Source: Ramlibacter paludis (lineage in GTDB: Bacteria; Pseudomonadota; Gammaproteobacteria; Burkholderiales; Burkholderiaceae_C). From it: 64,000 bases of DNA. Below the pieces are notes generated by a model. The model saw only the letters and a program-made list of their open reading frames with translations, did no database searches and was not told where the DNA came from. Made by a program: the position numbers and the translations under genes. The DNA lies in assembly GCF_022012305.1 (NCBI RefSeq), contig NZ_JAKLTM010000001.1, forward strand, positions 496,001-560,000. Direction: 5' to 3'. Positions 16,613-25,106 of this stretch are shown here, piece by piece (positions within the stretch are counted from its first letter, which is position 1; every line of letters begins with the position of its first letter).

Positions 16613-16690
16613 AGCCTCCGCCGAGCCGCCTCAAGGAGGCTGAAGCCCCCTCGGGGGGCAGGGAGTACACGAAGTGACGAGCGTGGGGGC
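16613..16690. repeat. Intergenic dyad-rich repeat of Comamonadaceae type
   Basis: Fills the gap between the GNAT gene and the VWA gene. It contains AGCCCCCTCGGGGGGC and a CCTCAAGGAGG dyad, and ends GAGCGTGGGGGC. From memory, sequences of this composition recur between genes in Comamonadaceae genomes. It shares the 13-mer CTCAAGGAGGCTG with the B loop of the three-way-junction element (13730-13742). Confidence 0.65.
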
Positions 16691-17299
16691 TCACGTTCCC
16701 TCCCGCGGCCTGGACAGCTGGTACAGCAGGTGCGCCTGGATCTCCGGCCACTCGCCGCGCGTCACGCTATAGAGCACGGTGTCGCGGATGGTGCCGTCGC
16801 GCCGCATGGCATGGCCGCGCAGCACGCCTTCCTTCTTGGCGCCCAGGCGTTCGATCGCGCGCTGCGAGGCGAAGTTGAAGTTGTCGGTGCGCCAGCCCAC
16901 CACGCCCGCGCCCAGCGTGTCGAAGGCGTGCCGCATCAGCAGCAGCTTGGCCGTGGTGTTGAGCGCGGTGCGCTGGCGGCTCTTCGCGTACCAGGTGTAG
17001 CCGATCTCCAGGCGCTTCACTTCCGGCAGGATGTCGTGGTAGCTGCTGGTGCCCAGCACCTGGCCGCTGGCGGCGTCGAGCACGGCGAAGGCCACGCGCT
17101 TGCCTTCCTCGTCCATCCGCAGCGCATCTTCGATGTACTTGCGGGTGTCTTCCGGGCGCGGCACCGAGGTGACGCGGATGTTCCAGAGTTCGCCGTCGGC
17201 CGCCGCGGCGCGCAGGCCGGCTTCGTGTTCCAGCGCCAGCGGCACCAGGCGGACGCCACGGTCCGCCAGTTCCACGGGCTTGACCCAGGACTGGCCCAT
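16691..17299 (-). CDS. GNAT family N-acetyltransferase (RimJ/RimL-like)
   Basis: A 202-residue acetyltransferase that transfers acetyl from acetyl-CoA to an amino group. It has the RimJ/RimL-type layout: VELADRGVRLVPLALEHEAGL at the start, LEIGYTWYAKSRQRTALNTT for strand and acetyl-CoA loop, then LLMRHAFDTLGAGVVGWRTD and NFASQRAIERLGAKKEGVLR. The target may be a protein N-terminus or a small molecule. It lies 10 bp after moxR and before the VWA gene on the same strand, splitting a pair that is usually adjacent. It is probably cotranscribed with both. Confidence 0.88.
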   Translation of the reverse strand: MGQSWVKPVELADRGVRLVPLALEHEAGLRAAAADGELWNIRVTSVPRPEDTRKYIEDALRMDEEGKRVAFAVLDAASGQVLGTSSYHDILPEVKRLEIGYTWYAKSRQRTALNTTAKLLLMRHAFDTLGAGVVGWRTDNFNFASQRAIERLGAKKEGVLRGHAMRRDGTIRDTVLYSVTRGEWPEIQAHLLYQLSRPREGT

Positions 17300-17309
17300 C
17301 GCGGTCCCC

Positions 17310-18152
17310 TCAGCGGTTGTGGCGCTGCATGAAGACGAGCTTCTCGAACAGCGTCACGTCCTGCTCGTTCTTCAAGAGCGCGCCCACCAGCGGCGGCACC
17401 GCCACCTTGTCGTCCTTGCTTTGCAGCGCCTCGGTGGGGATGTCCTCGGCGACCAGCAGCTTCAGCCAGTCCAGCAGCTCGGAGGTGCTGGGCTTCTTCT
17501 TCAGGCCGGGCAGGTTGCGCACGTCGTAGAAGGTCTTCATCGCCGCGGCCAGCAGTTCCTGCTTGAGGCCGGGGAAGTGGACGTCGACGATGCGCTTCAT
17601 CGTCTCGGCGTCCGGGAACTTGATGTAGTGGAAGAAGCAGCGGCGCAGGAAGGCGTCGGGCAGCTCCTTCTCGTTGTTGGAGGTGATGAACACCAGCGGC
17701 CGGTGCTTGGCCCGGACCAGCTCGCGCGTCTCGTAGACGTAGAACTCCATGCGATCGAGTTCGCGCAGCAGGTCGTTGGGGAATTCGATGTCGGCCTTGT
17801 CGATCTCGTCGATCAGCAGCGCGACTGGCTGGTCCGCCGTGAAGGCCTGCCAGAGCACGCCCTTGACGATGTAGTTGTGGATGTCCTTGACCTTGGCGTC
17901 GCCCAGCTGCGAGTCGCGCAGGCGGCTGACCGCGTCGTACTCGTACAGGCCCTGCTGCGCCTTGGTGGTCGACTTGATGTGCCACTGCAGCAGCGGCATG
18001 TCCAGGGCCTGGGCCACTTCCTCGGCCAGCATCGTCTTGCCGGTGCCCGGCTCCCCTTTCACCAGCAGCGGACGCTTGAGGGTGATGGCCGCGTTGACTG
18101 CCAGCATCAGGTCCTGCGTGGCAACGTAGTTCTGGGAGCCTTGGAACTTCAT
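17310..18152 (-). CDS. MoxR family AAA+ ATPase
   Basis: A 280-residue AAA+ ATPase. Walker A LVKGEPGTGKTMLAEEVA, Walker B VALLIDEIDKAD, sensor 1 VFITSNNEKELPDAFLRRC. MoxR proteins work as chaperones with VWA partners; the probable partner is two genes downstream at 15416. The ATG at 18152 (MKFQGSQNYVATQD) is chosen although the frame stays open for about 850 bp upstream through the divergent cytochrome gene, because homology begins here and GGGGGAGG lies just before it. It diverges from the cytochrome gene with 93 bp between start codons. Confidence 0.92.
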   Translation of the reverse strand: MKFQGSQNYVATQDLMLAVNAAITLKRPLLVKGEPGTGKTMLAEEVAQALDMPLLQWHIKSTTKAQQGLYEYDAVSRLRDSQLGDAKVKDIHNYIVKGVLWQAFTADQPVALLIDEIDKADIEFPNDLLRELDRMEFYVYETRELVRAKHRPLVFITSNNEKELPDAFLRRCFFHYIKFPDAETMKRIVDVHFPGLKQELLAAAMKTFYDVRNLPGLKKKPSTSELLDWLKLLVAEDIPTEALQSKDDKVAVPPLVGALLKNEQDVTLFEKLVFMQRHNR

Positions 18153-18191
18153 CGTGGTCGGGGGAGGAAAAAGGCGGCGGGGAGGCCCCGA

Positions 18192-18197
18192 TATAAT
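18192..18197 (+). promoter_or_regulatory. TATAAT -10 box for the cytochrome gene
   Basis: A consensus -10 hexamer 48 bp before the ATG of the cytochrome gene, within the divergent moxR/cytochrome intergenic region. No matching -35 hexamer is visible 16-18 bp upstream (the region reads GGGGAGGAAAAAGG), so an activator may be needed. Confidence 0.5.
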
Positions 18198-18245
18198 CGC
18201 CGGTTGATCGAAAGAAACTGACCTCCGTCGGATTGTGCGCGCAAA

Positions 18246-19004
18246 ATGAACAAGTTGTTGAACACGCTTTTCGCCCTGTCTGTCGCTTGCGCGACCAGTG
18301 TCGCAATGGCCCAGGCACCGGCCGCTTCGGCCCCCGCCGCCGCTTCCGCGCCCGCCGCTGCGGCGGCTCCGGCGGCCCCCGCCGCCCCGGCGGCCAAGCC
18401 GGTGGCCCAGGCCGCGAGCCCCAAGTCGCTGGAGGCCAAGACGGCCATGTGCTACGGCTGCCACAACATCGTGGGCTACCAGGCGAGCTTCCCCGAGGTC
18501 TACAAGGTTCCCAAGCTGGGCGGCCAGAGCGCGGGCTACATCGCCGCGGCGCTGAAGGCCTACCAGGGCGGCGAGCGCAAGCACCCGACCATGCGCGGCA
18601 TCGCCACCTCGCTGAGCGACCAGGACATCAACGACATCGCCGCCTTCTACGAGAAGCAGGGTGCCCCGGCCAAGGCCGCCGACAAGGCCAGCCGCGAGCC
18701 CGACGCCCAGGTCGCCGCGCTCCTGAACAAGGCCGCCTGCGCGTCCTGCCACGGCGCCAACTTCTCCAAGCCGATCGCGCCCAACTATCCCAAGATCGCG
18801 GGCCAGCACGCCGACTACCTGTTCGTCGCGCTCAAGTCGTACAAGACCGAGAACAACCCCGGCGTCGGCCGCAGCAACGGCGTGATGGGCGCCATCGCCA
18901 AGCAGTTCTCCAACGCCGAACTGAAGGTGCTGGCCAAGTACGTGGCGTCGCTGGACGGCGAGCTGCAGACGGTGCCGGAACCCAAGCTGCACCAGTCGCA
19001 CTGA
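18246..19004 (+). CDS. Dihaem c-type cytochrome, cytochrome c4-like
   Basis: A 252-residue periplasmic electron carrier. A signal peptide (residues 1-23, cleavage after AMAQ or AMA) is followed by an Ala/Pro-rich linker of about 35 residues and two class I cytochrome domains with haem sites CYGCH and CASCH. Axial methionines are likely those in HPTMRGIA and SNGVMGAIA. Cytochromes c4 pass electrons to terminal oxidases or other acceptors. The Ala/Pro linker ahead of the first haem is longer than in typical c4 proteins and may tether or space the domains from the membrane. The gene is a single unit ended by a strong terminator. Confidence 0.92.
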   Translation: MNKLLNTLFALSVACATSVAMAQAPAASAPAAASAPAAAAAPAAPAAPAAKPVAQAASPKSLEAKTAMCYGCHNIVGYQASFPEVYKVPKLGGQSAGYIAAALKAYQGGERKHPTMRGIATSLSDQDINDIAAFYEKQGAPAKAADKASREPDAQVAALLNKAACASCHGANFSKPIAPNYPKIAGQHADYLFVALKSYKTENNPGVGRSNGVMGAIAKQFSNAELKVLAKYVASLDGELQTVPEPKLHQSH

Positions 19005-19023
19005 CGCCGACGCGTCAATGAAG

Positions 19024-19050
19024 AAGGGCCCCGCGGGGCCCTTTTGCTTT
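19024..19050 (+). terminator. Rho-independent terminator after the cytochrome gene
   Basis: A 9-bp perfect stem (AAGGGCCCC / GGGGCCCTT, 19024-19032 and 19035-19043) with a 2-nt apex, followed by TTGCTTTTGG. The dyad and flanking A and T runs would also serve the convergent DUF1841 gene. Confidence 0.88.
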
Positions 19051-19058
19051 TGGGTGGC

Positions 19059-19493
19059 TCAGTCCTTCGTCGCCCGCCGCTGCACGCAGGCCACGTACGC
19101 ATCCCCATCCGGCGGCCGCCCGGCGCGCTGGCTCTCCCACAGCATCTGTCCCAGGCATTCCATCGCCTCGTGGTGCGCGTCGTGCAGGGAGTTGCGGCGG
19201 GCGGCCAGCAGCTCCACGGCCTGGCGGATGCCGCGCGGCTGGTCGATCGAACACTGCTCGCTGATCGACAGGTGCATCGACAGGTGCAGGAAGGGATTGC
19301 TCGCGCCGCCGGATCCGTCGTAGACGCGCGCCACCGCCGCGTCGGCGTCGGCCAGGTCGGGGTCGTATTCGGGGTGCTGCTTCAGCCATTCGCTGGCCAG
19401 CGTTTCCAGCGCGTCGAGGATCTGGCCCGCGCGCGCCTTCGCGTGCACGCCGCAGAAGAAGCGGCGCACCTCTTCCTGGGAGGGATTGAACAT
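19059..19493 (-). CDS. DUF1841 family protein
   Basis: A 144-residue cytoplasmic protein of the DUF1841 family, common in beta- and gammaproteobacteria and of unknown function. Characteristic stretches are MFNPSQEEVRRFFCGVHAKA, WLKQHPEYDPDL, NPFLHLSMHLSISEQ and LHDAHHEAMECLGQMLWESQ, a His-rich helical set that resembles a metal site but is not shown to be one. The ATG at 19493 is used because the family begins at this Met, although the frame extends upstream. It converges with the cytochrome gene across the shared terminator. Confidence 0.88.
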   Translation of the reverse strand: MFNPSQEEVRRFFCGVHAKARAGQILDALETLASEWLKQHPEYDPDLADADAAVARVYDGSGGASNPFLHLSMHLSISEQCSIDQPRGIRQAVELLAARRNSLHDAHHEAMECLGQMLWESQRAGRPPDGDAYVACVQRRATKD

Positions 19494-19615
19494 AGCCGGA
19501 CAGCGTAGCACGGGGAAAGTCTGTAGACACCCGGGCGCCATCCGCAGACAGAATGGCCCGGCAACGGCCGCACCAAGCATGCGGCGTGAGTGCTTTCTAC
19601 TTCGGAGACAAACCC

Positions 19616-20575
19616 ATGAAGTCCTGGAAATCCGCATTCCTCGCCCTGGCCGCCACCGTGGGCCTGGCCCTCGGCGTGCAAGCGCAGAACATCTCCATCG
19701 CCACCGGCGGCACCGGCGGCGTGTACTACCCGATGGGGGGCGGCCTCGCCGCGGCTCTCTCCAAGTACGTGCCCGGCATGCAGGCCACCGCCGAAGTCAC
19801 CGGCGGCTCGGTCGACAACCTCAAGCTGATCGGCAGCGGCAAGCCCTACGTCGGCTTCAGCATGACCGACGCGGCCCAGGACGCCTACAAGGGCGAGGAC
19901 AAGTTCAAGGGCAACAAGGTGCCGCTGCGCACGCTGATGGTCCTGTACCCCAACCGCATGCACGTCGTGTCGGTCGAGGGCAAGGGCATCAACAAGTTCA
20001 GCGACCTGAAGGGCAAGCGCGTTTCCACCGGCTCGCCGGGCAGCGCCACCGAGGTGATGGCCTTCCGCCTGATCGAGGCGGCCGGCATGGACAAGGACAA
20101 GGACCTCAAGCGCGAGCGCCTGGGCGCCGCCGAATCGGTGAACGCCATCAAGGACGGCAAGATCGACGCCTTCTTCTGGGTCGGCGGCCTGCCCACCGCC
20201 GCCGTGTCCGACCTCGCCAACACGCCCGGCACGAAGATCAAGATGGTCGACCACAGCGAGCTGGTTTCCGCCATGAACAAGAAGTGGGGCAACCTCTACG
20301 TCGAGGACACCATCCCCAAGGACGTGTACCGCGGCATGGACCACGACAACAAGCAGGCCACGGTGATGAACATCCTGGTGGCGCACGAGAACATGGACGA
20401 GAAGACCGCGTACAACATCGTCAAGACCATCTTCGACAAGAAGGCGGACCTGGTCGCGGTGCACAAGGAAGCGGAGAACTTCAAGCTGGAGAACCAGAAG
20501 AACGCCGCCTCGCCGATTCCCTTCCATCCGGGCGCGATCAAGTACTTCGCGGAAAAGGGCATCAAGCTGAACTGA
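19616..20575 (+). CDS. TAXI family TRAP transporter substrate-binding protein
   Basis: A 319-residue periplasmic binding protein. Signal peptide residues 1-23 (cleavage after VQA), then the TAXI hallmark ISIATGGTGGVYYPMGGGLA and EVTGGSVDNLKLIGSGK. The conserved lobe segment KGKRVSTGSPGSATEVMA and the FFWVGGLPTAAV loop match the family. It delivers an organic acid to the fused permease encoded 19 bp downstream. GGAGA at a 7-nt spacing fixes the ATG. With the two aldolase-like genes that follow it probably serves uptake and breakdown of a dicarboxylate or sugar-acid-like compound; the ligand is unknown. Confidence 0.93.
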   Translation: MKSWKSAFLALAATVGLALGVQAQNISIATGGTGGVYYPMGGGLAAALSKYVPGMQATAEVTGGSVDNLKLIGSGKPYVGFSMTDAAQDAYKGEDKFKGNKVPLRTLMVLYPNRMHVVSVEGKGINKFSDLKGKRVSTGSPGSATEVMAFRLIEAAGMDKDKDLKRERLGAAESVNAIKDGKIDAFFWVGGLPTAAVSDLANTPGTKIKMVDHSELVSAMNKKWGNLYVEDTIPKDVYRGMDHDNKQATVMNILVAHENMDEKTAYNIVKTIFDKKADLVAVHKEAENFKLENQKNAASPIPFHPGAIKYFAEKGIKLN

Positions 20576-20594
20576 CGCGAACCGCCCAGAAAAA

Positions 20595-22634
20595 ATGACA
20601 CAACGCCAGGCGGGGAACCAGGCCGAGAGGGTGGCGGTCAGCGAGGCCGTGAGCGAAGCCGCGCTGCAGAAGGCCGAGGAATACATCGAGCAGGAGGAAG
20701 GCGCCGCCAACAAGTTCAAGGGCTTGATGGCGGTCTTCATCACGCTCACGGCGGTGGTGATGTCCGCCTTCCACCTCTACACGGCCTATGCCATCGTGCC
20801 CACGCAGACGCTGCGGCCGGTGCACGTGGCCTTCGTGCTGTTCCTGTCCTTCCTGGTGTTCCCGGTGGCCGCGCGCTACCGGCACCGCACCATGTGGTGG
20901 GACTGGATCGCGGCGCTGCTGTCGGTGGCGGTCGCGGTCTACCTGATCCAGGGCGGCGACGACATCACCGACCGCAACACCTCGCCGCTGCCCTGGGACA
21001 TCTTCTTCGGCATCTGCCTGGTCGGGCTGGTGCTCGAAGCGATGCGCCGCACGGCCGGCTGGATCATGCCGGCGATCTGCTGCGCCTTCATCGCCTATGC
21101 GCTCGCCGGCCCGTTGCTGCCCGCGCCGTGGACGCACAAGGGCTACGAGGTCGGCCGCCTGGTCGGCGTGATGTACATGACGCTGGAAGGCATCTACGGC
21201 ACGGCCGTCGACGTCTCGTCCTCGCTGATCATCCTGTTCACCATCTTCGGCGCCTTCCTGCAGTATTCGGGCGCGGGCAAGTTCTACATCGACTTCTCGT
21301 TCTCCGCGATGGGCGGCAAGCCGACCGGCGCCGGCCGCACGGTGGTGCTCGCGTCCTTCCTGCTGGGCGGCCCTTCGGGCTCGGGCGTGGCGACCACCGT
21401 GACGCTGGGCTCGGTCGCCTACCCCATGCTCGCGAAAGTGGGCTACGAGAAGAACGCCGCCGGCGGGCTGCTCGCGGCCGGCGGGCTGGGCGCGATCATC
21501 TCGCCGCCGGTGCTGGGCGCCGCGGCCTTCCTGATCGCCGAGTTCCTGAAGATCTCCTACCTCGACGTGCTGCTGATGGCGTGCATCCCCACGCTGCTGT
21601 TCTACTTCGCGCTCTTCCTCATGGTGGAGATCGACGCGCGCAAGTACGGCATGGGCAACACGGTCTTCGAGAAGGCCGACACGGTCTGGAACCTCACGCG
21701 CAAGTACTGGTTCCACTTCCTGTCGCTGGTGTCCATCATCTTCTTCATGATGTGGGGCTTCTCGCCGGTGCTGTCCGTGTTCTGGGCCACGGTGGTGTCC
21801 TTCTTCACCAGCTTCCTGCGGCGCGACACGGCGCTCATCCCCTACGACAGCTTCCGCGGGCCGGGCATCGCGAAGAAGCTGTGGAACTCGCCCTTCATCA
21901 AGGCCATGGAAGGCGGATCGATCGGCGTGCTGAACGTGGCCGCGACCTGCGCAGGCGCCGGCATCATCGTCGGCGTCGTGACGCTCACGGGCCTGGGCCT
22001 CAAGTTCAGCACCATCGTCATCGACTACGCCAACGGCTCGCTGCTGCTGACGGCGATCTTCACCTCGCTGGTGGTGTGGATCGTCGGCCTGGCGGTGCCG
22101 GTCACAGCCTCGTACATCATCTGCGCGGTGATCGCGGCGCCGGCGCTCACGAAGCTGGGCGTGCCGGACTTCGCGGCGCACATGTTCATCTTCTACTACG
22201 CGGTGCTGTCCGAGGTGTCGCCGCCGACCGCGCTGTCGCCTTTCGCGGCGGCGGCCATCACCGGCGGCGATCCCTACAAGACCACGCTGCAGTGCTGGAA
22301 GTACACCGTGCCGGCCTTCCTCGTCCCGTTCGTGTTCGTGCTGGACCCGAGCGGACAGGGCCTGCTGCTGATGGGATCGAGCAAGGCGCTGGCCCATGCC
22401 GACTGGTGGTCGATCGCGGAAGTCACCATCACCTGCGCGCTGGGCATCGCCGCGCTGGCCGCCGGCTTCCAGGGCTGGGCCTTCCGCAAGACCAGCCGGC
22501 TGGAACGCGTGCTGCTGATCGTGGCCGGCTTCGCACTGGCCTATCCCGGCTGGATCGCCGACCTGGTGGGCATCGCGCTGGTGCTGGCGGTGCTGGCGAT
22601 GCAGCTGATGCGGCCGGTGCCGCAACCGGCGTAG
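20595..22634 (+). CDS. TRAP transporter permease, fused DctQ/DctM (TAXI type)
   Basis: A 679-residue inner-membrane permease with a charged N-terminus of about 45 residues, four DctQ-like helices, then the large DctM-like domain. Signature parts are GGKPTGAGRTVVLASFLLGG, SGSGVATTVTLGSVAYPML, NAAGGLLAAGGLGAIISPPV and SEVSPPTALSPFAAAAITGG. It imports the ligand bound by the upstream TAXI protein using an ion gradient. Single-chain 4TM/12TM fusions are the normal form for TAXI systems. It is the second gene of a probable five-gene stretch running to the CoA-transferase genes. Confidence 0.93.
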   Translation: MTQRQAGNQAERVAVSEAVSEAALQKAEEYIEQEEGAANKFKGLMAVFITLTAVVMSAFHLYTAYAIVPTQTLRPVHVAFVLFLSFLVFPVAARYRHRTMWWDWIAALLSVAVAVYLIQGGDDITDRNTSPLPWDIFFGICLVGLVLEAMRRTAGWIMPAICCAFIAYALAGPLLPAPWTHKGYEVGRLVGVMYMTLEGIYGTAVDVSSSLIILFTIFGAFLQYSGAGKFYIDFSFSAMGGKPTGAGRTVVLASFLLGGPSGSGVATTVTLGSVAYPMLAKVGYEKNAAGGLLAAGGLGAIISPPVLGAAAFLIAEFLKISYLDVLLMACIPTLLFYFALFLMVEIDARKYGMGNTVFEKADTVWNLTRKYWFHFLSLVSIIFFMMWGFSPVLSVFWATVVSFFTSFLRRDTALIPYDSFRGPGIAKKLWNSPFIKAMEGGSIGVLNVAATCAGAGIIVGVVTLTGLGLKFSTIVIDYANGSLLLTAIFTSLVVWIVGLAVPVTASYIICAVIAAPALTKLGVPDFAAHMFIFYYAVLSEVSPPTALSPFAAAAITGGDPYKTTLQCWKYTVPAFLVPFVFVLDPSGQGLLLMGSSKALAHADWWSIAEVTITCALGIAALAAGFQGWAFRKTSRLERVLLIVAGFALAYPGWIADLVGIALVLAVLAMQLMRPVPQPA

Positions 22635-22643
22635 CATCGCGGC

Positions 22644-23576
22644 ATGCAACTCGATCGCGCCGCCAAAGGCGTCTACCTCATCACCGTCACGCCCTTCACC
22701 GACAGCGGTGCGCTGGACCTCGCCAGCACCGACCGCATGGTGGACTTCTGCCTGGAAAAAGGCGTCACCGGCCTCACCGTGCTGGGCATCATGGGCGAGG
22801 CCAACAAGCTCACCGCCGAAGAGTCCAGGGTGTTCGTCCGGCAGGTGCTGGCGCGCGTGGGCGGCAAGGTGCCCGTGGTGGTGGGCGCGTCCGCGCCCGG
22901 CTTTGCCGCCATGAAGGAGCTCACCGATTCGGTGATGGCGCTCGGCGCCTCCGGCGTGATGGTCGCTCCGCCGCCCAGCGTGCGCACCGACGACCAGATC
23001 GCCGCCTACTTCGCCATGGTGGCGGAGACCGTCGGCCCGCAAGTGCCCTGGGTGCTGCAGGACCATCCCGTGTCGACCACCGTGCAGATGTCGACCGCTG
23101 TCATGCTGCGCATCCTGAAGAACGCGGCGAACTGCGTGATGGTCAAGCACGAGGACTGGCCGGGCCTCGCCAAGCTCTCGGCGCTGCGCGCCGCCAGCGA
23201 CAAGGGCGAGGTGCAGCGCGTCTCCATCCTCACCGGCAACGGCGGCGGCCTCTTCCTGCCGGAAGAACTGACGCGCGGCGCCGACGGCGCCATGACCGGC
23301 TTCGCCTATCCGGAGATGATGGTCGACGTGGTGGCGGCGCATGCGCGCGGCGACCGCGAACGCGCGCACGACCTGTTCGACGCCTACCTGCCGCTCGCGC
23401 GCTACGAGCAGCAGGCCGGCATCGGCCTGGCGGTGCGCAAGCGCCTGTTCAAGGACCGAGGCGTGATCGCCTCGGACTTCGTGCGCAAGCCCGGCCCCAA
23501 GCTCTCGGCCGCCGACGTGGCGGACATCGCGCTGCTGGTGCGCCGCCAGGACAAGCGCCTGCGTGAACTGAACTGA
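22644..23576 (+). CDS. Dihydrodipicolinate synthase (DapA) family lyase
   Basis: A 310-residue class I aldolase-fold protein. The Schiff-base lysine is K168 in NCVMVKHEDWPG. Two usual residues differ: the GTTGE loop is GIMGE (residues 48-52), and the catalytic Tyr of the YNxP segment is replaced, the sequence being VLQDHPVST (D140). It is therefore unlikely to make dihydrodipicolinate; a retro-aldolase or decarboxylating dehydratase on a 2-oxo acid is more likely. It starts 9 bp after the TRAP permease and is followed 12 bp later by an RraA-type lyase, so both probably act on the imported compound. Confidence 0.85.
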   Translation: MQLDRAAKGVYLITVTPFTDSGALDLASTDRMVDFCLEKGVTGLTVLGIMGEANKLTAEESRVFVRQVLARVGGKVPVVVGASAPGFAAMKELTDSVMALGASGVMVAPPPSVRTDDQIAAYFAMVAETVGPQVPWVLQDHPVSTTVQMSTAVMLRILKNAANCVMVKHEDWPGLAKLSALRAASDKGEVQRVSILTGNGGGLFLPEELTRGADGAMTGFAYPEMMVDVVAAHARGDRERAHDLFDAYLPLARYEQQAGIGLAVRKRLFKDRGVIASDFVRKPGPKLSAADVADIALLVRRQDKRLRELN

Positions 23577-23588
23577 CGGAGATTTCCC

Positions 23589-24323
23589 GTGCCCATGCCT
23601 GCCAGCGAACCGGTCCCGTCCATGGACCTGGACCCCGCCATCGTCGCCACCCTGTCGCAGGTGACGACGGCCACCTTGACCACCGTGTTGTTGAAGAAAG
23701 GCCTGCGCAACGTCTGGATGCGCGGCGCCCGGCCGATCCGCACCGGCCAGCCGCGCCTGGTGGGCCGCGCCTTCACGCTGCGCTTCGTGCCGGCGCGCGA
23801 GGACCTGGCCACGCCCGCGTCCTGGGGCTCGCCGATCTCGACGCGCGCCGCCATCGAGGACATGCCGGCCGGCTGCATCGCCGTGGTCGACTCCATGGGC
23901 GTGCAGGACGCCGGCATCTTCGGCGACATCCTCTGCGCGCGCATGGCCAAGCGCGGCATCACGGCGCTGGTCACCGACGGCGTGGTGCGTGACGTGCACG
24001 GCGTGCTGGGCACGAACCTGCCGGTCTGGTGCAGCGGCGCCGCGGCCCCGCCTTCCGTGGCCGGCCTGACCTTCGTGGCCTGGCAGCAGCCGATCGGCTG
24101 CGGCGGCGTCGCGGTGTTTCCCGGCGACGTGGTGGTGGCGGACGACGACGGCTGCGTGCTCATCCCCGCCGCCTCCCTAGCCCACGTGCTGGCGGAAGCG
24201 CCGGAGCAGGAGCGCTTCGAGGGCTGGCTGATGGAGGAAGTGAACAAGGGCGCGGCGCTGCCGGGGCTGTATCCGCCGAATGCGGAGAACAAGGCCCGCT
24301 ACGAGGCGACGAAGAAGAAGTAG
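23589..24323 (+). CDS. RraA/HMG-aldolase family protein
   Basis: A 244-residue protein of the RraA-like fold, which includes 4-hydroxy-4-methyl-2-oxoglutarate aldolase and oxaloacetate decarboxylase. The key pair is present: a glycine loop in QDAGIFGDILCARMAKRG and the Arg-Asp of LVTDGVVRDVHG that bind divalent metal and substrate carboxylates, followed by VFPGDVVVADDDGCVLIP. A C-terminal extension of about 45 residues ends KYEATKKK-like in sequence. GTG 23589 has GGAG 7 nt upstream; ATG 23595 is an alternative. Placed after a DapA-like lyase and before pcaIJ, it plausibly cleaves a hydroxy-oxo acid to pyruvate. Confidence 0.85.
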   Translation: MPMPASEPVPSMDLDPAIVATLSQVTTATLTTVLLKKGLRNVWMRGARPIRTGQPRLVGRAFTLRFVPAREDLATPASWGSPISTRAAIEDMPAGCIAVVDSMGVQDAGIFGDILCARMAKRGITALVTDGVVRDVHGVLGTNLPVWCSGAAAPPSVAGLTFVAWQQPIGCGGVAVFPGDVVVADDDGCVLIPAASLAHVLAEAPEQERFEGWLMEEVNKGAALPGLYPPNAENKARYEATKKK

Positions 24324-24402
24324 CGCTCCGCCTGAAAAGCAGTTTTGCGCGACGCCGCCGCCGCGCCGGCGGGATAATTCCCCGTCACCCCAGGAGTGAG
24401 AA

Positions 24403-25104
24403 TTGATCGACAAGATCGCCCCATCCATCGCCGAGGCGCTGCAAGGCGTGCGCGACGGCGCCACGGTGCTGATCGGCGGCTTCGGCACCTCCGGCATTCC
24501 CGGCGAGCTGATCGAGGGGCTGCTGGAACAAGGCGCCAGGGACCTCACCGTCGTCAACAACAATGCCGGCAACGGCGACACCGGCCTCGCCGCACTGCTG
24601 GTCGCGGGCCGGGTGCGCAAGATCATCTGCAGCTTCCCGCGCCAGGTCGACAGCCACGTCTTCGACGGCCTCTATCGCAGCGGCAAGATCGAGCTGGAGC
24701 TGGTGCCGCAAGGCAACCTGGCCGAGCGCATGCGCGCCGCCGGCGCCGGCATCGGCGCCTTCTTCGGCCCCAGCAGCTATGGCACGCCGCTGGCCGAGGG
24801 CAAGGAAACGCGCGAGATCGACGGCAAGCACTACGTGCTGGAGTACCCGATCCGCGGCGACGTCGCGCTGATCAAGGCCGAGCGCGGTGACCGCTGGGGC
24901 AACCTGGTCTACCGCAAGGCCGCGCGCAACTTCGGCCCGGTGATGGCGATGGCGGCCAAGAAGACCATCGCCAGCGTCTACGACATCGCCGAACTCGGCG
25001 AACTCGATCCGGAGAGCGTGGTGACGCCCGGCATCTTCGTCAGCAAGATCGTCAAGATCCCGCGCGTGGCGACGCAGGCCGGCGGCTTCAGGAAGGCGGC
25101 CTGA
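24403..25104 (+). CDS. pcaI: 3-oxoadipate CoA-transferase subunit A
   Basis: A 233-residue alpha subunit of a class I CoA-transferase. The oxyanion/CoA loop VLIGGFGTSGIPGELI and the segment VVNNNAGNGDTGLAALL, typical of PcaI rather than of acetoacetate transferases, are clear. With PcaJ it moves CoA from succinyl-CoA to 3-oxoadipate. The start is TTG with GGAG at 6 nt spacing; no nearby ATG fits. It leads pcaI-pcaJ-pcaF with gaps of 2 and 20 bp. The 3-oxoadipate could come from hydroxyquinol through the maleylacetate reductase encoded at 35476. Confidence 0.92.
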   Translation: MIDKIAPSIAEALQGVRDGATVLIGGFGTSGIPGELIEGLLEQGARDLTVVNNNAGNGDTGLAALLVAGRVRKIICSFPRQVDSHVFDGLYRSGKIELELVPQGNLAERMRAAGAGIGAFFGPSSYGTPLAEGKETREIDGKHYVLEYPIRGDVALIKAERGDRWGNLVYRKAARNFGPVMAMAAKKTIASVYDIAELGELDPESVVTPGIFVSKIVKIPRVATQAGGFRKAA

Positions 25105-25106
25105 CC

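Noticed and set aside
22644-23576. Lysine-pathway dihydrodipicolinate synthase (dapA)
   Set aside because: The catalytic Tyr and the GTTGE loop are not conserved, and the gene lies in a transport and catabolic context.
20562-23999. A minus-strand open frame of more than 1100 codons opposite the TRAP permease and lyase genes
   Set aside because: It has the His/Arg/Gly-rich composition of antisense frames in GC-rich DNA, no recognisable domain, and the plus strand carries clear families.
24343-24378. A sigma-70 promoter before pcaI
   Set aside because: GATAAT at 24373-24378 has no -35 hexamer at suitable spacing.
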